Counted from the stretch's first letter, positions 27,270 to 34,803 are shown. The stretch: 64,000 nt of DNA from Variovorax sp. PBL-E5 (GCF_901827185.1 NZ_LR594671.1:2666001-2730000), one strand, 5' to 3'. Made by a program: numbers and translations. Notes: generated by a model from the sequence alone, not told the origin.

Positions 27270-27692
27270 TCAGAAAGCGCAAAAGCGAGGTTTCGATCTA
27301 CAAGGGGCAAGGGCTGAGGCTGCTCGGGATAGGTAAAAACGCGAGCAAGGTCCCCACCCAAAAGGGTGAGCAGCTCCGTTCCAACACCGGTGGCGCCGCG
27401 CGACGGCGCTGTAGCCGGTCAGCAGCGTGTCGGTCAGCTCGCGGTCGAGGTGGAACATCGCGGTATAGCCGCGCGCATCCTTGTCCTCTTGGACATGGCC
27501 CAAAGTTGGACCATCCTCGGCGAGCTCGTCGAGCATCGCGCGAATGTCGCGAATGACATGCTTGTGCTCCTTGCCAGTGAGGTCCGCGATCTCGCGGCTG
27601 GTCATGGTCTTGACGGCCTGGGCGACCGGATTGTTCCGACGAATCTCGTCGGAACTGGCGGTGAAGAAGTCCACGTCCAGACTTTCGCTCAA
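27270..27692 (-). CDS. Rha-type phage regulator, C-terminally truncated
   Basis: The 140-codon frame opens at a TTG (27692). Residues about 28-97 are the Rha N-terminal domain: MTSREIADLTGKEHKHVIRD, DIRAMLDELAEDG, RGYTAMFHLDRELTDTLLTG and YSAVARR. After that the family would continue with a helix (typically VIxRWxELE). Here it reads HRCWNGAAHPFGW, which is foreign, so the C-terminus has been lost. Rha proteins affect lysogeny and lytic growth in lambdoid phages. A DNA-binding remnant may still be made. The upstream frame overlaps it in TTGA. Confidence 0.7.
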   Translation of the reverse strand: MSESLDVDFFTASSDEIRRNNPVAQAVKTMTSREIADLTGKEHKHVIRDIRAMLDELAEDGPTLGHVQEDKDARGYTAMFHLDRELTDTLLTGYSAVARRHRCWNGAAHPFGWGPCSRFYLSRAASALAPCRSKPRFCAF

Positions 27693-27868
27693 GAACGAGC
27701 AGAAGTCTTGGCCAACGTGAAGAGATCCCTTGAAACGGAAGTCGGCCGCCGATTCGGCGACGAAGATTCCGAAGATTCCGTCTCCAGAATCTTGGAGCCT
27801 TCGGAACCTTCGGTGGAATCTTCGGCAGCGAAAACGGCTCCGAAGTTTCCGGAAACGTTTTCTACACC

Positions 27869-28144
27869 GTGAATAGCGAACTCGTCCCCGTCGACTTCGA
27901 GGGCTACGTGCACCAACGCCCCGAAGGTACCGCGCGTTGGAACTTCAACGAACACCGCGTCCGCTTCGTCATTGGTGCGGACTTCCATGAGATCGACCAG
28001 CCGGACGAAATTCGTTCGCTTGGCATCGCCCGCCCGAAAGGCGGCACGCCGAGCAAGGTGCTGTTCACGATCAGGCGCAGCATGTCGGGCTCAGAGATGA
28101 CCCGGGTGTCCTGCAATCGTCCCAGCGCGTCAGGGATGGGGTAG
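27869..28144 (+). pseudogene. Antirepressor N-terminal domain (ORF6N/AntA-like), truncated
   Basis: From a GTG at 27869 the frame reads VHQRPEGTARWNFNEHR, then RFVIGADFHEIDQPDEIRSL and GGTPSKVLFT. That matches the N-terminal domain of phage antirepressors in which VHxRPEGTARxNFNxxR is the hallmark. The match stops at about 28062, where LVTExGYL would be expected. The rest of the frame is antisense of the adjoining BRO-like gene. Two truncated regulators are therefore joined tail to tail. Upstream plus-strand DNA (27700-27868) also reads SEPSVES-type low complexity, perhaps a replication-gene tail. Confidence 0.65.
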
Positions 28145-28320
28145 CGTTTGGCTACCCCACGGCAGTGGGTGTTCATGGCGTCTGTCTCGTTGGCATAGCC
28201 AAGGGTGGCCGCCACATCCTTGCCGACGAAATAAGGCTCGCCATCGATGTCGACCGCGCGAACTCCGGCGCCCTCGGGCGGTCCGTGCACTTGGTCGAAG
28301 TAGAAGATCTCTGCAATCAC
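27904..28320 (-). pseudogene. BRO-N antirepressor, truncated
   Basis: From a GTG at 28320 the frame shows the BRO-N/Bro family fold: GEPYFVGKDVAATLGYAN, then DAMNTHCRGVAKRYPI, and RVISEPDMLRLIVNSTL. The family would go on with PAAxRFExWVFEEVLP; here from about 28062 the sequence becomes antisense of the opposing antirepressor. It encodes roughly 86 genuine residues. BRO-N proteins bind DNA or repressors and promote lytic growth. An operator-like palindrome (28336-28354) lies just upstream. Confidence 0.65.
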
Positions 28321-28335
28321 AGCCCGAATGCCACG

Positions 28336-28354
28336 ACTACAAAATTTTTGTAGT
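28336..28354. promoter_or_regulatory. Operator-like 19-bp palindrome
   Basis: ACTACAAAA and TTTTGTAGT are perfect 9-bp arms around a single T. It lies 16 bp upstream of the BRO-like GTG and next to a plus-strand GTG at 28353. It shares ACTAC-n-AA/TT-n-GTAGT with the palindrome at 22637-22657. Confidence 0.65.
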
Positions 28355-28838
28355 GACCAATCCCAACGGCACGACGAGCGAGGCACTGTGTCTCTCTTAC
28401 GACGGCGGTCGGGCGCCGATCGCAGTGCACAGACCGGAAGTCATCCGGTCAGTCCCGCTGCCAAGCGTTTGCGACCGAGCAAGGCCCTCCGCGCGATCGC
28501 TCCGGGTCCTTCGGACGGGATCTCAGGACACGGGCATTGCGCGCGCCCGATCTTCGGGACCGTGTAACGAAAAAAAGAGCGTTACACGGGCGCGATACAC
28601 GGTCGATTGCCCAATGAGCGGCGGCCTGGACGGGCGAGAGTTGAGCGTTACACGGTCGACCCTGCTGCGGGTCGCCGGTCAGCGGGTTTACGCCCGTCTG
28701 GGCGAGAACCACGTAGTCGCGATCTTCGACGAAGCCGGCCCGCAAGTAGCACCCGCCACCGTGGCGGGTGCTAGGCGGCTGAGTCCGAAGGCCGACGCCG
28801 GCAGGGATACCCGACGAAATCGGGGAGCCTGTTCATGA
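28353..28838 (+). CDS. Doubtful ORF next to the palindrome
   Basis: A 161-codon frame starts with a GTG inside the palindrome and ends in an ATGA overlap with the next frame. The start MTNPNGTTSEALCLSYDGG looks protein-like; much of the rest is Arg/Ser-rich, and a minus-strand frame (28449-28745, with MRAGFVEDRDYVVLAQTG resembling an antirepressor segment) is equally open. The DNA also holds repeats and a 27-bp palindrome. Strand and existence are unresolved. Confidence 0.25.
   Translation: MTNPNGTTSEALCLSYDGGRAPIAVHRPEVIRSVPLPSVCDRARPSARSLRVLRTGSQDTGIARARSSGPCNEKKSVTRARYTVDCPMSGGLDGRELSVTRSTLLRVAGQRVYARLGENHVVAIFDEAGPQVAPATVAGARRLSPKADAGRDTRRNRGACS
28560..28655. repeat. CGTTACACGG repeats
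   Basis: Exact copies occur at 28560-28569 (inverted), 28580-28589 and 28646-28655, with a one-base variant at 28593-28602. The first two form a hairpin with 10-bp arms and a 10-nt A-rich loop. Such clusters suit a regulator or replication-protein site. Confidence 0.6.
28747..28773. repeat. 27-bp perfect palindrome
   Basis: TAGCACCCGCCAC and its exact reverse complement flank a single C. No T run follows on either strand, so it is not a standard terminator. It may be a protein-binding site or a hairpin. Confidence 0.7.
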
Positions 28839-29287
28839 GCTCGCCCCTGTTCCAGGAGGAAAACCGCCCCTTGATGACTGCGGACGAACTTCGTATGCAA
28901 TCGCTGGGCCACGTGATCACAGCGCGCCCGCCGCTGCAGCTGCCGAAACCGGCGATTCGCCGGTTTTGTCGTTCCGATCGTCGTCTGCCAGGCGTTTGGG
29001 ACCAGGGGGGTGACCGACGGCTGGATGGGCCAGTCTTAGGTTTGTGGGTCGGGTTGTGGGAACGGAAAGCAAAACGGGCCGCAAAGGCCCGTATTTACTG
29101 GATGGTCGGCGGAGCAGGCGGGATTCGAACCCGCGGAGGGCTGTTAACCCTCACACGCTTTCCAGGCGTGCGACTTAAACCGCTCATCCACCGCTCCGAA
29201 GCCCGCGATTGTAGCAGCGGGCGCGTCGTCCTCAGCTCGTCGCAGCCGGCTTGCCGGCCTGCACCATCCGCATCGCCGACGCGATGA
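28835..29287 (+). CDS. Short ORF resembling the end of a TraG/VirD4-type protein
   Basis: The first 40-50 codons (PLFQEENRPLMTADELRMQ, then HVITARPPLQLPKP) look like the C-terminal end of a conjugative coupling protein, where RPLMTxDEL precedes a strand with xxPP. The frame then runs through a hairpin (28946-28967), the attachment site and antisense tRNA, so beyond about 28990 it is not believable. It starts in an ATGA overlap. It may be a transfer-gene scrap or an unrelated short gene. Confidence 0.25.
   Translation: MSSPLFQEENRPLMTADELRMQSLGHVITARPPLQLPKPAIRRFCRSDRRLPGVWDQGGDRRLDGPVLGLWVGLWERKAKRAAKARIYWMVGGAGGIRTRGGLLTLTRFPGVRLKPLIHRSEARDCSSGRVVLSSSQPACRPAPSASPTR
28946..28967 (+). terminator. 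Possible terminator near the right end of the element
   Basis: AAACCGGCGA and TCGCCGGTTT are perfect 10-bp arms around a single T, followed by another T and G. The stem and T/A ends suit a factor-independent terminator on either strand, although it lies inside the doubtful ORF that starts at 28835. Confidence 0.45.
29074..29092 (-). terminator. Terminator downstream of tRNA-Ser
   Basis: On the minus strand an ACGGGCC/GGCCCGT stem with a TTTGC loop is followed by TTTTG, about 16 nt past the tRNA 3' end. Because it lies inside the attachment site, it was probably supplied by the element, replacing the original terminator now at 10789-10813. Confidence 0.7.
29108..29120. other. Attachment site within tRNA-Ser 3' end
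   Basis: GGCGGAGCAGGCG matches 10853-10865 exactly. On the minus strand it covers the last acceptor-stem and T-stem-side bases of the tRNA plus two following bases, the usual target of P4-type integrases. Confidence 0.6.
29110..29197 (-). tRNA. tRNA-Ser (GGA anticodon)
   Basis: The 88-nt gene folds as a class II tRNA. The acceptor stem is GGAGCGG pairing with CTGCTCC (one G-T pair), with discriminator G. The anticodon loop CTGGAAA carries GGA, which reads UCC/UCU serine codons. There is a long variable arm (GTGAGGGTTAACAGCCCTC) and a T-loop GGTTCGAATCC. CCA is not fully encoded (CCG follows). A TACAAT box lies on the minus strand about 11-16 bp upstream of the 5' end. The element inserts at its 3' end and leaves the gene intact. 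Confidence 0.95.
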
Positions 29288-30155
29288 GCGCGGCAGTCTC
29301 GGTCATGTTGCTCGGCACGATCAGCGTGGTCTTGGCATCGGCCGCGACCTTGCCGTAGGCATCGACCGCACGTTCCGCCACCTTGAGCTGGACGGCCTGT
29401 TCGCCGCCCGGCTGCCGGATCGCGGCCGCGACGAGTTCGATCGCGCCCGCAGTCGCCTGCGCCACCGCGGTGATCGCGGCGGCCTCGCCCTGGGCGTTGT
29501 TGATCTGCGCCTGCTTCTCGCCCTCGGAGCGGGCGATGAAGGCTTCGCGCTCGCCGGTGGCGATGTTGATCTGCTCCTGGCGCCGGCCTTCGGAGGCCGC
29601 GATCAGCGCGCGCTTTTCGCGCTCCGCAGTGATCTGGCGCTGCATGGCCTGCAGGATCTCCTTGGGCGGCGTCAGGTCCTTGATCTCGTAGCGCAGCACC
29701 TTCACGCCCCAGTTGAGCGCGGCCTCGTCGATCGCGGCCACCACCTGGGCGTTGATGATGTCGCGTTCCTCGAAGGTCTTGTCGAGTTCGAGCTTGCCGA
29801 TCACGCTGCGCAGCGAGGTCTGCGCGAGCTGCGTGACGGCGACGATGTAGTTCGACGAGCCGTAGCTCGCGCGCATCGGATCGGTCACCTGGAAGTAGAG
29901 GATGCCGTCGACCTGCAGCTGCGTGTTGTCGCGCGTGATGCAGATCTGGCTCGGCACGTCGAGCGGAATTTCCTTCAGGCTGTGCTTGTAGGCCACGCGG
30001 TCGACGAAGGGGATCAGGAAATTGGCGCCCGGCGTCATGGTCCCGTTGTACTTGCCCAGGCGTTCCCTGACCCAGGCGTGCTGCTGCGGCACGATCTTGA
30101 TGGTGAGCCAGACGAAGATGACGGCGATGACGAGGATGGCGACTGCGATTTCCAT
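29232..30155 (-). CDS. SPFH/band-7 membrane protein (QmcA/stomatin-like)
   Basis: The 307-residue product is anchored by an N-terminal membrane helix (about 3-21, IAVAILVIAVIFVWLTI). The SPFH domain starts RERLGKYNGTMTPGANFLIPF. A long Ala/Glu/Gln coiled-coil follows (ITAEREKRALIAASEGRRQE and on), with a short hydrophobic end. Such proteins form membrane microdomain scaffolds, often next to FtsH or NfeD. Here the NfeD-like gene lies directly upstream, 29 bp away on the same strand, the classic SPFH/NfeD pair. The start at 30153-30155 is the ATG before the membrane helix. Confidence 0.9.
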   Translation of the reverse strand: MEIAVAILVIAVIFVWLTIKIVPQQHAWVRERLGKYNGTMTPGANFLIPFVDRVAYKHSLKEIPLDVPSQICITRDNTQLQVDGILYFQVTDPMRASYGSSNYIVAVTQLAQTSLRSVIGKLELDKTFEERDIINAQVVAAIDEAALNWGVKVLRYEIKDLTPPKEILQAMQRQITAEREKRALIAASEGRRQEQINIATGEREAFIARSEGEKQAQINNAQGEAAAITAVAQATAGAIELVAAAIRQPGGEQAVQLKVAERAVDAYGKVAADAKTTLIVPSNMTETAALIASAMRMVQAGKPAATS

Positions 30156-30184
30156 GGAGATCCCTTGTTTCCTGAATGACGGGG

Positions 30185-30610
30185 TCAGATCTTGTCGACC
30201 ACCAGGCGGCTGCCGACGACCTCGACCACACGGTAGGCGCCGCGCACCGGCGCGCCGCCCGGACGCTGCAAGACCGTCCATTGCGCGCCACGATACCGCA
30301 CGCTGGCCGTGCCGTCCGGGTTCCACAGGTCGACGTAGACGGTTTCGCCGATATCGAGGTTGACGTCGCGGTTGGCGCCGGCTTTCGGCTCGGCCGGGCG
30401 CCGGCGACGGATCGCATACCAGACCAGCATCGCGCCGACGCCGACGACTGCGGCGACGACAAGCTGCAGCGTGAGGCCGGCACCCGCCGACGCCGCGAGC
30501 GCCGCAGCCGCGAAGCCCGCACCCAGCAGCAGCAAATAGACCGTGCCGGACAACAGTTCCAGCACCACGGCAGCCGCCGCGATCAGCCACCAGACGGTGG
30601 AATCCGCCAT
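30185..30610 (-). CDS. NfeD-like membrane protein
   Basis: The 141-residue product has two to three membrane helices at the N-terminus (about 4-65; WWLIAAAAVVLELLSGTVYLL first). A soluble C-terminal OB-fold domain follows, of the short NfeD1b type (GETVYVDLWNPDGTASVRYRG and YRVVEVVGSRLVVDK). It lacks the ClpP-like protease part found in long NfeD proteins. NfeD partners SPFH proteins and is thought to organise them. Start at 30610 has GGAG upstream; a longer in-frame start is poorly supported. Confidence 0.88.
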   Translation of the reverse strand: MADSTVWWLIAAAAVVLELLSGTVYLLLLGAGFAAAALAASAGAGLTLQLVVAAVVGVGAMLVWYAIRRRRPAEPKAGANRDVNLDIGETVYVDLWNPDGTASVRYRGAQWTVLQRPGGAPVRGAYRVVEVVGSRLVVDKI

Positions 30611-30720
30611 GACGTTTCCTCTCCAAGTTGAAGCCTCGACATTCTGAGTCAAAAGCTGACCGGATCCTTCATCTGAATTCCGTACACTTCGCGCCTATTT
30701 GCCCGTCCGGAGCCCCGCTC

Positions 30721-33009
30721 ATGAAATTTCGCTTTCCCATCGTCATCATCGACGAGGATTTCCGCGCCGAGAACACGTCGGGCCTCGGCATCCGCGCGCT
30801 GGCGCAGGCCTTCGAGAGCGAGGGTTTCGAGGTGCTCGGCGTCACCAGCTACGGCGACCTGAGCCAGTTCGCGCAGCAGCAAAGCCGCGCCAGCGCCTTC
30901 ATCCTGTCGATCGACGACGAGGAATTCACCGTCGGCCCCGACCTCGACCCCGCCGTGCTGAACCTGCGCAACTTCATCGGCGAGGTGCGCCGCAAGAATG
31001 CCGACGTGCCGATCTACATCTACGGCGAGACCCGCACCTCGCGCCACATCCCGAACGACATCCTGCGCGAGCTGCACGGCTTCATCCACATGTTCGAGGA
31101 CACGCCGGAATTCGTGGCGCGCCACATCATCCGCGAAGCCAAGAGCTACCTCGAAGGCGTGCAGCCGCCGTTCTTCAAGGCGCTGATCGACTATGCGGAG
31201 GACGGTTCGTACTCCTGGCACTGCCCGGGCCACTCGGGCGGCGTCGCCTTCCTCAAGAGCCCGGTCGGCCAGATGTTCCACCAGTTCTTCGGCGAGAACA
31301 TGCTGCGCGCCGACGTCTGCAACGCGGTCGAGGAACTCGGACAGCTGCTCGACCACACCGGGCCGGTGGCGGCCAGCGAACGCAACGCGGCGCGCATCTT
31401 CAATGCCGACCACTGCTTCTTCGTGACCAACGGCACCAGCACCAGCAACAAGATGGTGTGGCATCACACGGTGGCGCCGGACGACGTCGTGGTGGTCGAC
31501 CGCAATTGCCACAAGTCGATCCTGCACGCGATCGTGATGACGGGCGCCATTCCGGTCTTCATGAAGCCCACGCGCAATCACTTCGGCATCATCGGGCCGA
31601 TCCCGAAGAGCGAGTTCGAGCCGGCCGCGATCCGGGCCAAGATCCGCGCCAACCCGCTGCTCTCGCACGTGGACGCCGACAAGGTCAAGCCGCGCGTGAT
31701 GACGCTCACGCAATCGACCTACGACGGCGTGATCTACAACACCGAGACCATCAAGGGCATGCTGGACGGCTACGTCGACACGCTGCATTTCGACGAGGCC
31801 TGGCTGCCGCACGCGGCCTTCCATCCGTTCTACGGCGCCTACCACGCGATGGGCAAGCGCCGCGTGCGGCCCAAGGAATCGCTGGTGTTCGCGACGCAGT
31901 CCACCCACAAGCTGCTGGCCGGCATCAGCCAGGCCAGCCACGTGCTGGTGCAGGACTCGCAGAACCGCGCGCTCGACCGCGACCTGTTCAACGAGGCCTA
32001 CCTGATGCACTCGTCGACCAGCCCGCAGTACGCGATCATCGCCAGCTGCGACGTGGCGGCCGCGATGATGGAGCCGCCCGGCGGCACCGCGCTGGTGGAG
32101 GAGAGCATTCTCGAGGCGCTCGACTTCCGCCGTGCGATGCGCAAGGTCGAGGACGAGTTTGGCAAGGATGAGTGGTGGTTCAAGGTCTGGGGCCCCGAGA
32201 AGCTGGTCGACGAGGGCATCGGCCGCGCCGACGACTGGATCATGAAGGGCGAGGGCAGCACCGAGCGCAAGACCAAGCACTCGGCGCGCAACTGGCACGG
32301 CTTCGGCAAGCTGGCCGATGGCTTCAACATGCTCGACCCGATCAAGTCGACCATCGTGACGCCCGGCCTCGACCTCAACGGCAAGTTCGCGCCGACGGGC
32401 ATTCCCGCCAGCATCGTCACCAAGTTCCTGGCCGAGCACGGCGTGATCGTCGAGAAGACCGGCCTCTACAGCTTCTTCATCATGTTCACGATCGGCATCA
32501 CCAAGGGCCGATGGAACACGCTGCTCACGGCGCTGCAGCAGTTCAAGGACGACTACGCGCGCAACCAGCCGATGTGGCGCATCCTGCCCGAGTTCTGCCA
32601 GCAGCATCCGGGCTACGAGCGCCTCGGGCTGCGCGATCTGTGCCAGCACATCCACCAGCTCTATGCCCGCTTCGATGTCGCGCGGCTCACGACCGAGATG
32701 TACCTGAGCGACCTGACGCCGGCGATGAAGCCCAGCGATGCCTTCGCCCACATCGCCCACCGCAAGACCGAGCGCGTGGAGATCGACGAGCTCGAGGGCC
32801 GCGTCACCACCAGCCTGATCACGCCGTATCCGCCCGGCATTCCGCTGCTGATTCCGGGCGAGGTCTTCAACAAGAAGATCGTCGACTACCTGAAGTTCGC
32901 GCGGGAATTCAACACCGAGTGCCCGGGCTTCGAGACCGACATCCACGGACTGGTCGGACGCATCGACGAGACCGGCAAGAAGCGCTACTACGCGGACTGC
33001 GTGCGCTGA
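30721..33009 (+). CDS. Orn/Lys/Arg decarboxylase (AdiA-like)
   Basis: This is a PLP fold-type I decarboxylase producing a polyamine or agmatine-type amine. The 762-residue protein has an N-terminal receiver-like wing domain (about 1-130, FPIVIIDEDFRAENTSGLG), the large PLP domain, and the C-terminal domain. The internal-aldimine lysine is K397 in ATQSTHKLLAG. Family landmarks HCPGHSGGVAFLKSP, TSNKMVWHHTV, DRNCHKSI and HFDEAWLPH are present. Length and motif spacing are closer to biodegradative arginine decarboxylase AdiA (about 755) than to LdcC or SpeC (about 712), but substrate cannot be fixed by eye. GGAG lies about 10 bp upstream of the ATG. No antiporter gene is adjacent. Confidence 0.88.
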   Translation: MKFRFPIVIIDEDFRAENTSGLGIRALAQAFESEGFEVLGVTSYGDLSQFAQQQSRASAFILSIDDEEFTVGPDLDPAVLNLRNFIGEVRRKNADVPIYIYGETRTSRHIPNDILRELHGFIHMFEDTPEFVARHIIREAKSYLEGVQPPFFKALIDYAEDGSYSWHCPGHSGGVAFLKSPVGQMFHQFFGENMLRADVCNAVEELGQLLDHTGPVAASERNAARIFNADHCFFVTNGTSTSNKMVWHHTVAPDDVVVVDRNCHKSILHAIVMTGAIPVFMKPTRNHFGIIGPIPKSEFEPAAIRAKIRANPLLSHVDADKVKPRVMTLTQSTYDGVIYNTETIKGMLDGYVDTLHFDEAWLPHAAFHPFYGAYHAMGKRRVRPKESLVFATQSTHKLLAGISQASHVLVQDSQNRALDRDLFNEAYLMHSSTSPQYAIIASCDVAAAMMEPPGGTALVEESILEALDFRRAMRKVEDEFGKDEWWFKVWGPEKLVDEGIGRADDWIMKGEGSTERKTKHSARNWHGFGKLADGFNMLDPIKSTIVTPGLDLNGKFAPTGIPASIVTKFLAEHGVIVEKTGLYSFFIMFTIGITKGRWNTLLTALQQFKDDYARNQPMWRILPEFCQQHPGYERLGLRDLCQHIHQLYARFDVARLTTEMYLSDLTPAMKPSDAFAHIAHRKTERVEIDELEGRVTTSLITPYPPGIPLLIPGEVFNKKIVDYLKFAREFNTECPGFETDIHGLVGRIDETGKKRYYADCVR

Positions 33010-33022
33010 AGCGCGCTGCGGC

Positions 33023-33928
33023 TCAGGACTCGACGTCGTCGCGCACGCGCATGAAACGCGCGAACCTCGGCACGCCACCGGGGTTCGTTCCGTTGTAGCG
33101 ATAGGTGACCCAACTGCCGATCGCGGGTGGGTCATCACGCTCGGCATCGCTGAAGCCGCTGCCGATCTTGAAGCGCTTGCCGTCCGGCATCTCGACCAGG
33201 AGCGCGCCCAGCCGACCGGCGTACTTGCCCCGGCCGGCGACGTGCGCGACCACGCGCGCCTCGGCATCGTCGTAGGGCTTGAACTTGAGCAGGTCGGCCG
33301 TGCGTTCGCCGCGGTAGGGCGAAGCGCCGCGGTGCAGCACCAGGCCTTCGCCACCCATCCGGACCGTCTTGTCGAGCAGCGCCTGCAGCGCTTCGGGCGT
33401 GGTCGCGCGTTGCTGCGGAACAAGCACCAGCCAGGGCGCTGCCGTGATCGGCAGCACTTTTCGCAGCACGGCGAGGCGTGTCGTGAAGTCACCGGGTTCG
33501 GTGGGCAGATCGAACACCATGAAATGCATCTCGCGCCAGGCCGCGTCGACCGGCGTCTCGCTGCGCACCGCGGAGACTGCGTGCGAGAAACGGCCGCGGC
33601 CTGCCCAGAGTTCGCCGTCCATCGGCATTGCCGGCAACGCGGCGGTGAACCACGCGGGCGACGTGACGCGCTCGCCGCCGCGCGTCCACAGTTGCTTGCC
33701 GTCCCAGTAGCCGCGCACGCCGTCGTATTTTTCGCTCACCCATTGGTCGTTCAGCGCGAGGCCGGGGCGGTAGACCTCGGGCCGCATGAGAGCAGGGGCC
33801 GTGGCGGCATTGCGGGCCTGTGCCTCGGGCAGGGCCGACAGGGTGCAGGCGGCGCCGATGGCGGTGAAGAGAAGGGCCCGGCGAGACACGGGCCGGCTGG
33901 CCCCGGGCGAACGGATGCTTGAACTCAT
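33023..33928 (-). CDS. Exported ATP-dependent DNA ligase (LigE-like)
   Basis: The 301-residue enzyme seals nicks in duplex DNA with ATP. Nucleotidyltransferase motif I is KYDGVRG with adenylated K67; MDGELWAG (III), VFDLP, EGLVLH (IV) and LLKFKPY (V) follow, then a short OB-fold. It is a minimal Lig E ligase, a class found outside the cytoplasm in proteobacteria and linked to DNA uptake or biofilm DNA. The N-terminus has SRRALLF before a hydrophobic stretch ending in A-Q-A, which suits a twin-arginine or Sec signal; the twin arginines are unusual and point to folded export. It converges on the decarboxylase gene. Confidence 0.9.
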   Translation of the reverse strand: MSSSIRSPGASRPVSRRALLFTAIGAACTLSALPEAQARNAATAPALMRPEVYRPGLALNDQWVSEKYDGVRGYWDGKQLWTRGGERVTSPAWFTAALPAMPMDGELWAGRGRFSHAVSAVRSETPVDAAWREMHFMVFDLPTEPGDFTTRLAVLRKVLPITAAPWLVLVPQQRATTPEALQALLDKTVRMGGEGLVLHRGASPYRGERTADLLKFKPYDDAEARVVAHVAGRGKYAGRLGALLVEMPDGKRFKIGSGFSDAERDDPPAIGSWVTYRYNGTNPGGVPRFARFMRVRDDVES

Positions 33929-34011
33929 GGTCGACTCCCCGACATTTTTTGATATGCCGGAGATTATGAAAGATCGGCGACCGGGTCCGGCCCGCCGCCG
34001 CGCGCTTCGCC

Positions 34012-34803
34012 TCAGGCCGCCGGTTCGGCCATCCCGCCGACGACCTGGCTGAAGCCGCCATCGACATAGGTGATGCCCGCCGTCACGCCGCTGGCGAGGT
34101 CGCTCAGCAGGAAGGCGGCCACGTTGCCGACTTCCTCGATGGTCACGTTGCGGCGGATCGGCGATACCTCGGCCACGGCCGCAAGCATCTTGCCGAAGCC
34201 CTTGATGCCGCTGGCTGCCAGCGTCTTGATCGGGCCGGCGCTGATGCCGTTGACGCGCATGCCGCGGGGGCCGAGCGACTCGGCCATGTAGCGCACCGAC
34301 GCTTCGAGCGAGGCCTTGGCCAGGCCCATCGTGTTGTAGTTGGGCAGCGCGCGCAGGGCGCCCAGGTAGGTGAGCGTCAGCAGCGCCGACTTGTCGTTGA
34401 GGTAGGGCAGCGCAGCCCGGGCCATGGCGGGGAAGCTGTAGGCGCTGATGTCATGCGCGATCTTGAAGCCTTCGCGCGACAGGCCCTCGAGGAAGTCGCC
34501 GGCAATGGCCTCGCGCGGCGCGAAGCCGATGCTGTGGACGAAGCCGTCGAACTTGGGCCAGGTCTGCGCGAGATCGGCGAAGAGCTTGTCGATCTGCGCG
34601 TCGTCGCCGACGTCGCAGTCGAAGACCAGCTTCGAATCGAAGTCGGCCGCGAACTCGGTGATGCGGTCCTTGAAGCGCTCGCCGACATAGCTGAAGGCCA
34701 GCTCTGCGCCCTGCGCGTGGCATGCCCTGGCGATGCCGTAGGCGATGGAGCGGTTGCTCAGCACGCCCGTGATCAGAAGTTTTTTGCCGGAAAGAAAGCC
34801 CAT
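34012..34803 (-). CDS. fabI: Enoyl-ACP reductase I (NADH)
   Basis: FabI reduces the enoyl-ACP double bond in the last step of each fatty-acid elongation cycle and is the target of triclosan. The 263-residue SDR-fold protein shows the NADH motif [15 protein letters not shown] (11-25) and the catalytic set Y146, Y156 and K163 ([12 protein letters not shown]), in E. coli numbering. [14 protein letters not shown] is the substrate loop. Start is the ATG at 34803; the divergent yejA-type gene begins 38 bp away. Confidence 0.97.
   Translation of the reverse strand: MGFLSGKKLLITGVLSNRSIAYGIARACHAQGAELAFSYVGERFKDRITEFAADFDSKLVFDCDVGDDAQIDKLFADLAQTWPKFDGFVHSIGFAPREAIAGDFLEGLSREGFKIAHDISAYSFPAMARAALPYLNDKSALLTLTYLGALRALPNYNTMGLAKASLEASVRYMAESLGPRGMRVNGISAGPIKTLAASGIKGFGKMLAAVAEVSPIRRNVTIEEVGNVAAFLLSDLASGVTAGITYVDGGFSQVVGGMAEPAA

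Larger units (their letters stand above)
10853..29120. mobile_element. 18-kb integrated element (satellite-like or decayed prophage) at tRNA-Ser
   Basis: The element is bounded by a 13-bp direct repeat: one copy is the 3' end of an intact tRNA-Ser(GGA), the other lies beside a P4-type integrase. Inside are AlpA, Toprim primase and DUF3987 genes, two Mu-like baseplate genes, a head-protease-like fragment, antirepressor remnants, and many small genes lacking chromosomal relatives in the window. No terminase, portal, capsid, tail tape or lysis gene was recognised, so it cannot make a complete virion alone. Flanking genes (M16 peptidase on the left, tRNA and SPFH on the right) are all on the minus strand, consistent with a single insertion into an ancestral tRNA-peptidase neighbourhood. 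Several AT-richer stretches occur within it. Confidence 0.8.

Noticed and set aside
27689..27988. 99-codon minus-strand ORF overlapping the Rha gene by TTGA
   Set aside because: The plus-strand antirepressor motif covers the same DNA and is much better supported, so this frame is probably antisense.
30649..33492. 947-codon minus-strand frame over the decarboxylase
   Set aside because: The plus strand encodes a complete decarboxylase with all motifs, so the antisense frame is not credible.
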